NCBI GenBank assembly: GCA_017609945.1
Contig: JAFCCZ010000010.1
Location: forward strand, 1 to 22,508
Reading direction: 5' to 3'
From: Candidatus Iainarchaeum sp.
GTDB taxonomy: Archaea > Iainarchaeota > Iainarchaeia > Iainarchaeales > GCA-2688035
DNA: 22,508 nucleotides
A model generated the notes under the pieces. It ran no database searches, was not told where the DNA came from, and saw only the letters and a list, made by a program, of their open reading frames with translations. Below, piece after piece: positions 1 through 7,406 of the stretch. The translations under genes were made by a program, and so were the position numbers. The first letter of the stretch is position 1, and each line of letters begins with the position of its first letter.

Positions 1-2
1 CC

Positions 3-1160
3 AAGAGTGAGTATCCTAAAACTACTTATCACGTCCTTTACAAAAAAGGAGTTGGCGCGGGCCTGTTTGAGCAGAAGCCCCAACTGATAGCCACCCAAAA
101 AATCAACAAGAATTTTTTTAACGGCGATAAATTAATTTTGACAGCCCAAAATCCAGGGGGTAGTGATGTCCCACTTTGGAAATATGAATTCAAGTCAGGC
201 TATTCATATACCACTTATCGGAGGGACTTTAGGGCGTCACCCGTAGGCCCAATTGCTTGGAAGAAGCAATTTGATCATACTGTGACTATTGAAACCCCTT
301 CAATTTGGGGAAACTGGGATACTACCTCGAGTACGGCATATGGTTATGCAATAGCCACAGAGCAGGAGGACTCAGGTGGCAGAGAGGGGGTTTATGTGCA
401 CGGTGCCGGTTTTAAAAAGAACGCCTATACCGCGTCCCGTGTCAGGGCTGCTTTGAAGGATTTTTGGGCATGGCGTAGAGGAGAGTTTGGAAAAGAGGCT
501 GCCCGCAAGATTGCTGCAACAACTGCGGCTGAAGCTAGTAAAAACTGGGTTACTTTCAAGTTTCCCTGCGATGATAAGGGCTTAATAAAAATAAAGGATC
601 TTGTAAGTGGAAAATATGTTTATAATAAACAATTCACTGCGGAAGAGATAGCGAAAGGAAAGTACAAAGACGAACCAGGTAGATGTGGTTGGAGATTCTT
701 GCTTGTTCCTGGGGATTATACCGTTGAATATATTGTTCCTGATGACCCCACTCTTGGACCATTTGCAATGGACCCAAAGAAGTTCACCGCGTATTCGGAT
801 GTGTCAAAAAACAAGCCTATTGAATTAGAGCTAAAAAGAACCTCTCCAGTAACTCCCCCGACTGGGGCCGCTACAGGGGATTACTACTATCGTTTCCCGG
901 CTTCAGCCATTGCCACCTTGGAATCGAAAAAGATTGATGCCTCTTATGCCGCGATTGCTTCGGCAATGGTTGTAAAGGGGGGCGGCATAAAAGTTGTGGT
1001 TGAAAGCCACAGCGGGAAAGAATACATCGTGTTCAAGGGAATAAACTCAAGTGACAAATTTGAGGTCGTGTTCAACTTTAAAAACAAGGACACCGGAAAG
1101 CCATACAATCCACTGGTGCAAAAATGGACTTTCCCTGAAAGTGAAATAACGAAGAGATGA
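3..1160 (+). CDS. 3' part of a large, probably extracellular protein of unknown family
   Basis: The reading frame is open from base 3 to the TGA at 1158-1160 (about 385 codons), so the gene begins outside the window. The TTG at 138 is only an internal codon and not a convincing start. The visible protein is rich in aromatic residues, Lys and Gly. It has beta-rich stretches, including one with LVPGDYTVEYIV (near base 700) that resembles the end of a carboxypeptidase-regulatory or SpaA-like beta-sandwich. A Pro/Thr linker (TSPVTPPTGAATGDYYY) then leads into a C-terminal beta domain of about 90 residues. No TM segment or sorting motif is visible at the C terminus. It is followed after 4 bases by a small secreted protein, so the two probably form one transcript. 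Extracellular location is an inference from composition and neighbours. I do not recognise a family. Confidence 0.75.
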   Translation, partial: KSEYPKTTYHVLYKKGVGAGLFEQKPQLIATQKINKNFFNGDKLILTAQNPGGSDVPLWKYEFKSGYSYTTYRRDFRASPVGPIAWKKQFDHTVTIETPSIWGNWDTTSSTAYGYAIATEQEDSGGREGVYVHGAGFKKNAYTASRVRAALKDFWAWRRGEFGKEAARKIAATTAAEASKNWVTFKFPCDDKGLIKIKDLVSGKYVYNKQFTAEEIAKGKYKDEPGRCGWRFLLVPGDYTVEYIVPDDPTLGPFAMDPKKFTAYSDVSKNKPIELELKRTSPVTPPTGAATGDYYYRFPASAIATLESKKIDASYAAIASAMVVKGGGIKVVVESHSGKEYIVFKGINSSDKFEVVFNFKNKDTGKPYNPLVQKWTFPESEITKR

Positions 1161-1164
1161 TAAA

Positions 1165-1506
1165 ATGAAGAAATACTTTATTTTTTTGGCCATTTTGTTA
1201 ATAGTTTCTTTTGTGAATGCCCCAGGCCCAACAATTGAGGGGCCAGGCTTTGATACATTAACCCCTGCAACAACCCCTACTACTCCTACTGCGCCTACAC
1301 TTGGGCCTAGTGCTACAACACCTAGCTCTGGCCCTGTGCTCAATGTAGGGACTGTAAACCCTTTTGCAGGCTCAACGTTTTCTAGCGGCGATCCTGGCAA
1401 GCCCCCTTTAAGTGAAGTGTGCAAAGAGTGCTCTTCAATTCTCCAATGCCTTGCGTGCATTGACCAAAGGTTAGTCTGGGACCTTTATTCAGTAGAAAAG
1501 AAGTAA
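1165..1506 (+). CDS. small secreted Pro/Thr-rich protein with C-terminal CxxC pair
   Basis: This 113-residue protein starts at an ATG four bases after the preceding stop, so it is probably co-transcribed with it. Residues 1-19 are a clear signal peptide: MKK, a hydrophobic core and cleavage after VNA. Residues 20-80 are low-complexity, rich in Pro, Thr, Gly and Ser, as in extracellular linkers that are often glycosylated. The C-terminal 30 residues hold four cysteines spaced C-x2-C-x5-C-x2-C (CKECSSILQCLAC), which could form two disulfides or a small metal site. There is no lipobox and no TM anchor, so it should be released or held by a partner. Its stop lies 11 bases from the convergent stop of the next gene. 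No family is recognised and the function is unknown. Confidence 0.75.
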   Translation: MKKYFIFLAILLIVSFVNAPGPTIEGPGFDTLTPATTPTTPTAPTLGPSATTPSSGPVLNVGTVNPFAGSTFSSGDPGKPPLSEVCKECSSILQCLACIDQRLVWDLYSVEKK

Positions 1507-1517
1507 AGAAAGGCGCC

Positions 1518-3734
1518 TTATTTCTTCTTTCTAGCGCCCTTTTTCTTTTTCTTGCCTATTTCCTCAAGCTTTTTGCCTGGTTCCGCGTGAACCTGCTCTG
1601 CAAGGCTTGAAAGGGTTGCGCTTGGCTGCGGCTTGCTCATTCTGAGCCCGATCATTACAACCAAAGCAATAACCAACACCGCTATTCCAACAAGCAAGGC
1701 GTCCTTTGCGTTCCCAAGGGAGAACAAGCCAACCTGCGCGGCTGCTTCCTGATCCTCTCCCTCTTCTTCCTCGCTAAGGCTTACCTCAACATCGCGTGTA
1801 ACGGTTCCCTTGTTTGTGAGGAACTGGATTGGAACAGTGAACTTGTCAAGGGCCCAGCTCTTTCCCAGGTAGAGTTTCACAACAGCGGTTGTTTCCTCTC
1901 CCGGCTGAAGGGTTGTTTCCTCAAACACGTGCTCTGAGTAAAAGTTCAGGACATTGATGTCCTCAATTCTGAGCAAAGCGTTGCTGTCGTTGGAGATTGT
2001 AACGGTTACCTCAACGGTTTTGTCAACCTCCTCAAGCAGGTTCCTGAGCTCTGCGTCAGCTGAAACGCTTGCTTTCCCCATATCGGCATAGAGCCCGCCG
2101 TAAACGTTTACGGCAATGCCCTGCTTTTCTGAGAGGTCCCTTGCCTCAACTGAAAGGCTTGCCTCGTGCAGGCCCTCTTTTATGTCATAGGGTGGGGAAA
2201 TGTAAAGAAAGATTCCTCTTTCCTCACCGGGCTGCAGGGTTTCCGCAGTTGGCTCAATGTAAAGCCACTCAATTCCGGAAACCCTGGCGTTAACCGTGTT
2301 CGCCCTGGTTCCAATGTTCTTAATTGTTACCGTGATTGGTTCTGCCTCGCAGTTTGCGTTGACGTCAATGGCCTCGGTCAGCCCACCGTAGTCAACCTCT
2401 ACCGCAAAGCAGTCCTCCACCGCCAGGCTGTAAACCTGGCTTAGGCTGAAGTGCCTGCTCTCAAGCAGGAGCGAGAACTCTTTCTCGCCGGCTGTTTCGC
2501 CGGCCAAATCAAGTTCTACTTCAAGCTCTCTGGATTCGCCTGCGGGAATTGAAACCTTTGCAGGGCTTATTGCGGCGTTCATTCCGCTGACGCTTGCGTC
2601 AAGCTCAATGGTTTCGGTCTGCCCGTTTACCAAACTAAATTTGTAGGTTGGGTTTTCCTCAAGGCAGGACCTGCCTTCCTCGCCTTCAACCTCAACGCTT
2701 TCAATGGAAACGCTGTAACAGTCGCTAACGTTAACGTTGAACGTTTCAAGGGTGTCCTTGTTGAATTTGTTGCTGTGCGCACTGACTGTGAAAGCATAGC
2801 TTCCCTCTGCAACATCGCTTTTCTCAAAGTTAACTGTAATCTCTGCGGTCTGGCCTGCTTCAACTGAAATCTTTCCAACCTCCAACGAGGCCCAGTCAAG
2901 GCCTGAAACACTGAGCTTCAGGTCGTCCTCCAGGTTTCCGTTGTTCTTTACCTCAATTGTTCCTGTTGAGGGGGCGTCGTTGCACGCGTTAAGGGCATTG
3001 GCTGAGATTGCGATGTCCTGCGCGTCAACCATTTCAAGAAGCATTTCCTCTCTTGCGGTAAATGAGGTTCCCTCAATTCCTGCCACAACCTCAAACCTGT
3101 AGTCTTTTACGGCCGCGCTGCAGGCGGGGCCGAGTTTCATTTCAACCGTTCTCTTGGAATTCTTTTCAAGCACAAACTCCTGCTGTGCAAAGTCCGCCCA
3201 GGCGGACGGAATTCCTGAAACACTGAGCAAAACCCTTTCATTGCTTTTTCCGGTGTTCTCAAGCTCAATTGTGAATGTTTCCTCCCCGCACTGCTCAAGG
3301 GAAATCTGGTTTGGGCTGACGTCCAGCTCAAGTTCCCTTGTGCTTAAAACAATAACAATTATTACAAATTCCTCAACCTCTCCATTTTCAACCCTTACCC
3401 TTACTTCGTAGGTGCCTGGCTGGATATAGCAACTCTGGGGCTTTACAAAGGCAACAAGCTCTGTGCTTTGGCCTGCGCCAAGGGTTACTGTCAGGGCCTG
3501 TGACCCAATCCACTTGCCATTAAGGTTAATCCAGTCAGCGTTTTCCCCAACAGCCGTTATAGTGTAAGTGTGCTGGCTTGAAGTGTTGTTTGAAAGCGTG
3601 TAAATCTCCTGGTCAGGGGTAAAGCAGTCTGTTTGAAGCGAAAAATCCCCCTCAAGCTCTACAGCCTTAACCCCCGCGGTAAAGACTGCGAAAAGCATTA
3701 TTGCTATTCCAAGAAAAACAAATCCTTTATTCAT
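1518..3734 (-). CDS. six-domain Ig-like surface protein with C-terminal TM anchor
   Basis: This 738-residue protein has a signal peptide (about residues 1-24) and roughly six tandem beta-sandwich units of 100-110 residues. The units begin near residues 26, 135, 238, 336, 437 and 548. Each carries an 'EN.G' or 'NNG' turn, an 'SVSG' strand and an 'L.PGE' or 'V.AG.' turn, the pattern of NEW3/CARDB-type Ig-like domains (COG1470-like). Several units have a cysteine near the start and one at the boundary (VSDC, VEDC), suggesting disulfides between or within domains. An acidic linker (EEEEGEDQE) and the motif GLFSLG precede one TM segment (about 678-697). The tail is cytosolic and very Lys-rich, ending in KKKKKGARKKK. 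It is the last gene of a three-gene operon, and its ATG overlaps the preceding TGA (ATGA, 3731-3734). It is probably an S-layer-associated or adhesion protein; the ligand is unknown. Confidence 0.8.
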   Translation of the reverse strand: MNKGFVFLGIAIMLFAVFTAGVKAVELEGDFSLQTDCFTPDQEIYTLSNNTSSQHTYTITAVGENADWINLNGKWIGSQALTVTLGAGQSTELVAFVKPQSCYIQPGTYEVRVRVENGEVEEFVIIVIVLSTRELELDVSPNQISLEQCGEETFTIELENTGKSNERVLLSVSGIPSAWADFAQQEFVLEKNSKRTVEMKLGPACSAAVKDYRFEVVAGIEGTSFTAREEMLLEMVDAQDIAISANALNACNDAPSTGTIEVKNNGNLEDDLKLSVSGLDWASLEVGKISVEAGQTAEITVNFEKSDVAEGSYAFTVSAHSNKFNKDTLETFNVNVSDCYSVSIESVEVEGEEGRSCLEENPTYKFSLVNGQTETIELDASVSGMNAAISPAKVSIPAGESRELEVELDLAGETAGEKEFSLLLESRHFSLSQVYSLAVEDCFAVEVDYGGLTEAIDVNANCEAEPITVTIKNIGTRANTVNARVSGIEWLYIEPTAETLQPGEERGIFLYISPPYDIKEGLHEASLSVEARDLSEKQGIAVNVYGGLYADMGKASVSADAELRNLLEEVDKTVEVTVTISNDSNALLRIEDINVLNFYSEHVFEETTLQPGEETTAVVKLYLGKSWALDKFTVPIQFLTNKGTVTRDVEVSLSEEEEGEDQEAAAQVGLFSLGNAKDALLVGIAVLVIALVVMIGLRMSKPQPSATLSSLAEQVHAEPGKKLEEIGKKKKKGARKKK

Positions 3735-4465
3735 TTTTTAACCCCCATCCAAGCCTCTTTGGGCTTAACTTCGTTTTTTTGGTATCCCCCAATAGCTTTC
3801 CCCAACAAAAGGATTAAAGAAATTACTATTGCAAGTGTAACAAGGCCAAGCAGCACATTGCTGCCGGCGCTAACCAGGCCGGCAAGGAACTGGTCTTCCG
3901 GCTCTTCCTCTTCCTGGCTTTTGCCGGTTTCAGCGGTTTCCCCGCCAACTACAAATTCAAAGTCCTCGGTTGCGGCAAACTCACTGGTTTTGGCCTCAAT
4001 CTGCGCGGAGTAAATTCCGTCGGCAAGGTTTCCTGCGTTGATGGAAAGCTGCAGTGCGGCTGTTTCGTTGGGTTCAAGTGAAATATTCTCAATGCTCTCT
4101 GAAGAGGCCCCCTGCGGCAGGCCCACAATTCTGACCGATGCCTCAAATTCCTCCTCTGAGTTGTTTCTGACTGAAACAATGAAGGCCGTTTCCCCGTCAA
4201 TCCTCACCTGGGTTGGAAATGACACAATTTCAAGGTCCTCTTTTCTCTCCGGTTTTTCCTCAATCACTTCAAACTCAAGGGTTTCAGTGAATGTTTCGGA
4301 GTCTGCATTAATCACCAGGTCAAACTCGTAGAATCCAAGCTCTGTGTCCTCAGAGGTTGTAACTGAAATGTAAACATATTTCTGTTCTCCCTCGTCAAGC
4401 TCAAACCTTTTGCCAGAGATTGAAACGTTTATGGTGTCCTCGTCCAGGTCAAGGGCTCTTATGCT
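3731..4465 (-). pseudogene. C-terminal part of an interrupted Ig-like surface protein
   Basis: This is the continuation, in the same frame, of the gene at 4466-5569 after an in-frame TAA (4466-4468). The frame is open directly after the stop, and residues 1-50 complete the Ig-like domain broken by the TAA (SIRALDLDEDTINVSISG and on). A further Ig-like domain follows, with NNSEEEFEASVRIVGLP. Then come an acidic linker (EEEEPEDQ), a TM segment (VLLGLVTLAIVISLILLL) and a short basic tail. The first possible start after the stop is a GTG at 4315, inside a domain and without a signal peptide, so an independent secreted product is unlikely. Its TGA overlaps the ATG of the next gene (ATGA). It is either a nonsense-mutated gene, a one-base sequence error or a read-through product. 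Confidence 0.75.
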
Positions 4466-5569
4466 TTATTCCTCTTCATATTCGCCTTTGTTCTTTACGA
4501 GGATTGTGAATACCTCGCTAAGGCACTGCGCAATCTCCAAATGGTTGTTTACAACCTCGACCTCGCTGGCCCCGGCCTTTCTAACGTAAACGCACTTTGA
4601 GGCCTCCCTTGTTTCGCCTGAGTCCTCGTCCCAGACAACCAGGTCAATGTCGTGCCTGCCTGTTTCGTCCGACTTCCTTGGGGCAACCTCTATTTTGAAC
4701 GTTCTTGTCTCGTTTTCCTCAATCGTGATTCTGCGGTCGTAATCTGCGGGCAAATCGCTGAGTACCGCAACCCTTAGCTCGATTTCCTCGTCAGAGAGGT
4801 TTTTTACGGTGTAACTAACCCTTTCCTCTTCTCCCTTTTCAAGGTACTGGCAGCCGTCTGAAACGTCAATTGAGAAATCAATGTCTTCCTCCAGGCAGTC
4901 CTTTACGCGGATTGTTCCAATCTTCTTTGCCTGTTCTGAGTCTGATTCGGCAAAAAGGCTTACCCTGTAGTTTCCAGGCTGGGTGCTTCTGCTTGTGTGG
5001 ATGTAAACCCTTGCATACTCTTCCTCAAATGAATCAAGCGTGATTTCGTTTGGGCTGAAGTATGGGAGAAGCATTTCGTTGTCCGCCCAAAGCCTTAGGT
5101 TCTTGAAGCCGGATGAATTGTTTTTTATCAGGACTGAGAAGTAATCTCTCTCGCCCCTGCAGACATCTGCGTCAAAAGGGGTTATTTCAATTGTTGGCTG
5201 GCTCAAAACCTTCACTTCAATTGAATGGAAGGCGAAGGCAATGCCAGTGCTTTCTGCCAGAATTACCGCAAAGTAGGTTGTGCTTGGCGCGTCAACCGTT
5301 GAAATGCTTAGTGCAAGGCTTGTCTGGGAGTTGGCCGGAAGGCAGATTTCGTCCAATGAGGGGACTGCATTAACGTAGCTTGAGTCTGTTTCCCCGGAGA
5401 GCTCAAGGCAAACCTCTTCGTCAAAATTGTTCTCAATTGTTATTGGGACCCCGATTGAGGCGTTTCTGTTGATGAAAACAGTGTCTGTGTCAGAGTAAAC
5501 TGAAACGCTTGCAAAGCAGTTTGCCGTAAGCAGCAGCAGGAACATTGAAACAATGATTTTGTGGTTCAT
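4466..5569 (-). CDS. N-terminal part of an Ig-like surface protein, ended by an in-frame TAA
   Basis: This 367-residue product has a signal peptide (about residues 1-20, ending near CFASVSV) and three complete Ig-like domains, at roughly residues 22-125, 128-228 and 229-335. A fourth is cut after its second strand, at ILVKNKGEYEEE. The domains match the neighbouring surface proteins in their NN/KN turns, an 'L..F.EEY' strand and boundary cysteines (VKDC, ASKC). The protein as read has no TM anchor because the TAA falls mid-domain. With the same-frame downstream part the full gene would be about 612 codons and anchored. Its ATG follows the upstream gene's TAA with no base between them, indicating translational coupling. 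The complete gene was probably a cell-surface adhesin or S-layer component. The truncation is read directly; its cause is unknown. Confidence 0.8.
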   Translation of the reverse strand: MNHKIIVSMFLLLLTANCFASVSVYSDTDTVFINRNASIGVPITIENNFDEEVCLELSGETDSSYVNAVPSLDEICLPANSQTSLALSISTVDAPSTTYFAVILAESTGIAFAFHSIEVKVLSQPTIEITPFDADVCRGERDYFSVLIKNNSSGFKNLRLWADNEMLLPYFSPNEITLDSFEEEYARVYIHTSRSTQPGNYRVSLFAESDSEQAKKIGTIRVKDCLEEDIDFSIDVSDGCQYLEKGEEERVSYTVKNLSDEEIELRVAVLSDLPADYDRRITIEENETRTFKIEVAPRKSDETGRHDIDLVVWDEDSGETREASKCVYVRKAGASEVEVVNNHLEIAQCLSEVFTILVKNKGEYEEE

Positions 5570-6118
5570 TTAAAGGCCTCCCATTCTTTTGGTGAATCTT
5601 GCGATGAACGCAATAAGCAGAATTGCCGCAATAAGGCCAAGCACTACATTGAATGTAAGTTCTGGGGTTAGGCCAGGCATTGCGCCCAGGGAAAACAATC
5701 CACCTGTCAGGCCGGTTGTTTCAGGCTCTTGAGGGGGGTGATCTTCAGGGGCTGTGCCTTCTTTTTGCGTGGCCCTGAAAACAAGGTTTATATTTTTAAC
5801 AAACTTTTTGTCTCCAAGGGTTATCTCAAGCTTGCTTTGGTATGTTTGGCCTTTGAGGTCGCTTCTTGGAAAAACGGTGATTGAAATTGTCTCGCTTCTC
5901 TTGCCTGCAACGGTTCCCGAGTCCCGGCTTACCTCAAAGCGGGTTGGGGCAGTAAATTCAACTGAGAAATCCTGCGCGGTTTCCTCAACATTGACAATTT
6001 TAACGCTAATCTCTTTGGCCTCGTCGTACAGGTAGACTGTTCCAGGGCTGTTAACTTCAATGGCGTATGCTGAAGCAAAGACGGCCATCAACGCAATCAC
6101 TGCAAAGAGATATCTCAT
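5570..6118 (-). CDS. single Ig-like-domain membrane-anchored surface protein
   Basis: This 182-residue first gene of the minus-strand surface operon has a signal peptide (residues 1-19, cleavage after SAYA). One Ig-like beta-sandwich covers about residues 20-120 and has the strand pattern of the NEW3-like domains in the two following genes. A Pro/Glu linker (PEDHPPQEPETTG) and the motif GGLFSLG follow, then one TM segment (about 152-173, VVLGLIAAILLIAFIA) and a short basic tail (RFTKRMGGL). The linker / GLFSLG / TM / basic tail architecture is shared with the 738-residue protein, which supports common membrane anchoring. The start ATG is followed at once by MRYLF, a normal signal n-region. 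The promoter at 6162-6200 carries two inverted repeats. It may be a small partner or scaffold for the larger surface proteins. Confidence 0.8.
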   Translation of the reverse strand: MRYLFAVIALMAVFASAYAIEVNSPGTVYLYDEAKEISVKIVNVEETAQDFSVEFTAPTRFEVSRDSGTVAGKRSETISITVFPRSDLKGQTYQSKLEITLGDKKFVKNINLVFRATQKEGTAPEDHPPQEPETTGLTGGLFSLGAMPGLTPELTFNVVLGLIAAILLIAFIARFTKRMGGL

Positions 6119-6141
6119 TTTTCAAAAACTCCCAAGGCAAG

Positions 6142-6200
6142 CAGACTTCACTGATTAACTAAAGTCTGTTATATACTTCCCGCTGCCGAAGTATTTAAAG
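6142..6200 (-). promoter_or_regulatory. promoter of the Ig-like surface operon with two inverted repeats
   Basis: Read on the minus strand, two TATA-like boxes lie upstream of 6118: CTTTAAATAC (6191-6200) and AGTATATAAC (6168-6177). The nearer box would place transcription start near 6145. Two perfect inverted repeats sit on these elements: ATACTTC/GAAGTAT (6173-6179 and 6188-6194, 8-base spacer) and CAGACTT/AAGTCTG (6142-6148 and 6162-6168, 13-base spacer). The repeats are read directly; operator function is inferred. Confidence 0.5.
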
Positions 6201-6244
6201 CTATCGTTGAGGGCTGTTTTTTGGGGTTTTTGGGGCAATTTGGG

Positions 6245-6799
6245 CTATTTCTTGAGCATTGCCTTGAGCAAATCGGACTTTGTGAGAATGCCGCTTATTT
6301 TTCCCCGCTTTTTCACCAGAACCGCCGGGCTGTAGTGGAGAAGCTGTGAAACAACCTGCAGGGGCGTGCTCTCCTGAATTGTTGGGCAGGCTTCCTCCAT
6401 TGCGTCCGCAACTTTGTCCTTTTGGAGGTCTGCGCCTGCGTTGATTTTTGCAAGCAGGCCCCTTTCTGTTACAAGGCCAACGCTTTGCCCGTTTTTGAGA
6501 ACAGGCAGCTGGGAGAGGCCGTGCTTTTCAAGGGTTTTTACCGCTGACTTTATTGAGTCTGATTCGTTGACGTGAAAAACCCTTTTTGTCATTGCGTCCT
6601 TTGCCTTTGGGGTTTTTTCCTCGTGAATCCTTTCAAGGATGTCAAACAGGCGCTTTGCCTTGTCATAGCTTGGGATTATTTTCCCTGCCTCAAGCTTTGC
6701 GATAAGGCTCTGCGATACGCCGCTGAGGGAGGCAAGCTCTGACTGGGTGAGGTTCTGCCTTTTTCTGAGCAGCCTTATTTCAGAAAGGTCCGGGAGCAT
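6245..6799 (-). CDS. XRE-family HTH plus CBS-pair regulator
   Basis: The 183-residue protein from the ATG at 6799 begins MLPDLSEIRLLRKR. It has an XRE/cro helix-turn-helix (about 7-60, QNLTQSELASLSGVSQSLIA) followed by two CBS domains (about 70-120 and 126-183, with GLVTERGLL and GILTKSDLL end motifs). CBS pairs commonly bind adenosine ligands such as AMP, ATP or SAM, so this is probably a metabolite-responsive repressor or activator. A longer frame begins at 6850, but a TATA box (GAATTTAAAC, about 6820-6829) lies 26 bp before 6799, which fits a leaderless start at 6799. It is divergent from metK, with 145 bp shared between them, and lies just upstream of the surface operon. Either could be its target. 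The family call is firm; ligand and regulon are inferred. Confidence 0.88.
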   Translation of the reverse strand: MLPDLSEIRLLRKRQNLTQSELASLSGVSQSLIAKLEAGKIIPSYDKAKRLFDILERIHEEKTPKAKDAMTKRVFHVNESDSIKSAVKTLEKHGLSQLPVLKNGQSVGLVTERGLLAKINAGADLQKDKVADAMEEACPTIQESTPLQVVSQLLHYSPAVLVKKRGKISGILTKSDLLKAMLKK

Positions 6800-6818
6800 A
6801 GTGGAATTGCCTGGGCAA

Positions 6819-6829
6819 AGTTTAAATTC
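6819..6829 (-). promoter_or_regulatory. TATA box of the XRE-CBS gene
   Basis: On the minus strand GAATTTAAAC is centred about 26 bp before the ATG at 6799. This is the archaeal TATA-to-start distance, so the mRNA is probably leaderless, and it decides the start codon. Confidence 0.55.
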
Positions 6830-6892
6830 ATATTGGAATAATTCTGTCAAAAAACATTCTGTTTTAAACCTAATTTGGCCTGTTTGATATGT

Positions 6893-6940
6893 CTTTTATT
6901 TAACACTGTGTAATAAAAAATGAAAAATTCGGGAGTGGTG
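6893..6940 (+). promoter_or_regulatory. metK promoter and ribosome binding site
   Basis: A TATA-like CTTTTATTTAA (6893-6903) lies about 46 bp before the metK ATG (6945). A GGAGTGGTG ribosome site (6932-6940) lies 4 bases before that ATG. No SAM riboswitch-like fold is evident in this short leader. Confidence 0.45.
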
Positions 6941-6944
6941 TTTG

Positions 6945-7406
6945 ATGAGAACCAATGGAAAGTTTTTGTTTACCTCTGAGGCAATGACGGAGGGGCACCC
7001 TGACAAGGTGTGCGACCAGATAAGCGATGCAGTTCTTGACGAGATAATCAAGGACGACCCAACGGCAAGGGTTGCCTGTGAAACAATGGCAGGAATGGGC
7101 TTTATTGTTGTTACAGGTGAGATTACAACCAAAACATATGTTGACGTGCAGAAGGTTGTGAGAAAGGTGCTTGAGGATATTGGTTATACAAAGCCGGAGT
7201 ACGGCTTTGACCACCAGAGTGTCGGAGTGCTCACCTCAATTCACGAGCAAAGCACTGACATTGCAATGGGGGTTAACGAGAAAGAGGGCCAGGCGGGCGC
7301 AGGAGACCAGGGAATGATGTCGGGTTATGCCACAAACGAGACCCAGTTGTTGTTGCCGCACAGCACGACCCTGACGTTGAATTGGACAAGCTGCGCGAGG
7401 ACATAA
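6945..7406 (+). pseudogene. metK: S-adenosylmethionine synthetase, N-terminal part (frameshifted)
   Basis: This is the bacterial-type methionine adenosyltransferase, which makes SAM from ATP and methionine. The start is the ATG at 6945 (a TTG at 6942 is also possible), preceded by GGAGTGGTG. Family motifs are clear: TSEAMTEGHPDKVCDQISDA with the catalytic His, and the flexible-loop end GAGDQGMM.GYATNE. The invariant Phe of the GDQG-x-x-F-G motif is Ser here (MMSGYA). After ATNET (about 7343) the frame diverges and 20-odd unrelated residues follow to a stop at 7406. The match to MetK resumes in another frame at 7340-7345, but about 50 family residues are missing. These contain the loop after GYATNET and the conserved Lys of the RPD.KSQVT motif (Lys165 in E. 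coli MetK). As read, neither fragment can be active. Confidence 0.85.

Noticed and set aside
1047..1460. 137-residue open frame on the minus strand
   Set aside because: It is antisense to the end of one gene and to the Pro/Thr-rich gene. The composition mirrors the opposite strand, and there is no promoter or recognisable motif.
4466..4468. Selenocysteine or pyrrolysine decoding of the internal stop
   Set aside because: The codon is TAA, whereas Sec uses TGA and Pyl uses TAG. Mutation or error is more likely.
6900..6944. SAM riboswitch before metK
   Set aside because: The predicted leader is only about 20 bases and shows no riboswitch-like pairing.
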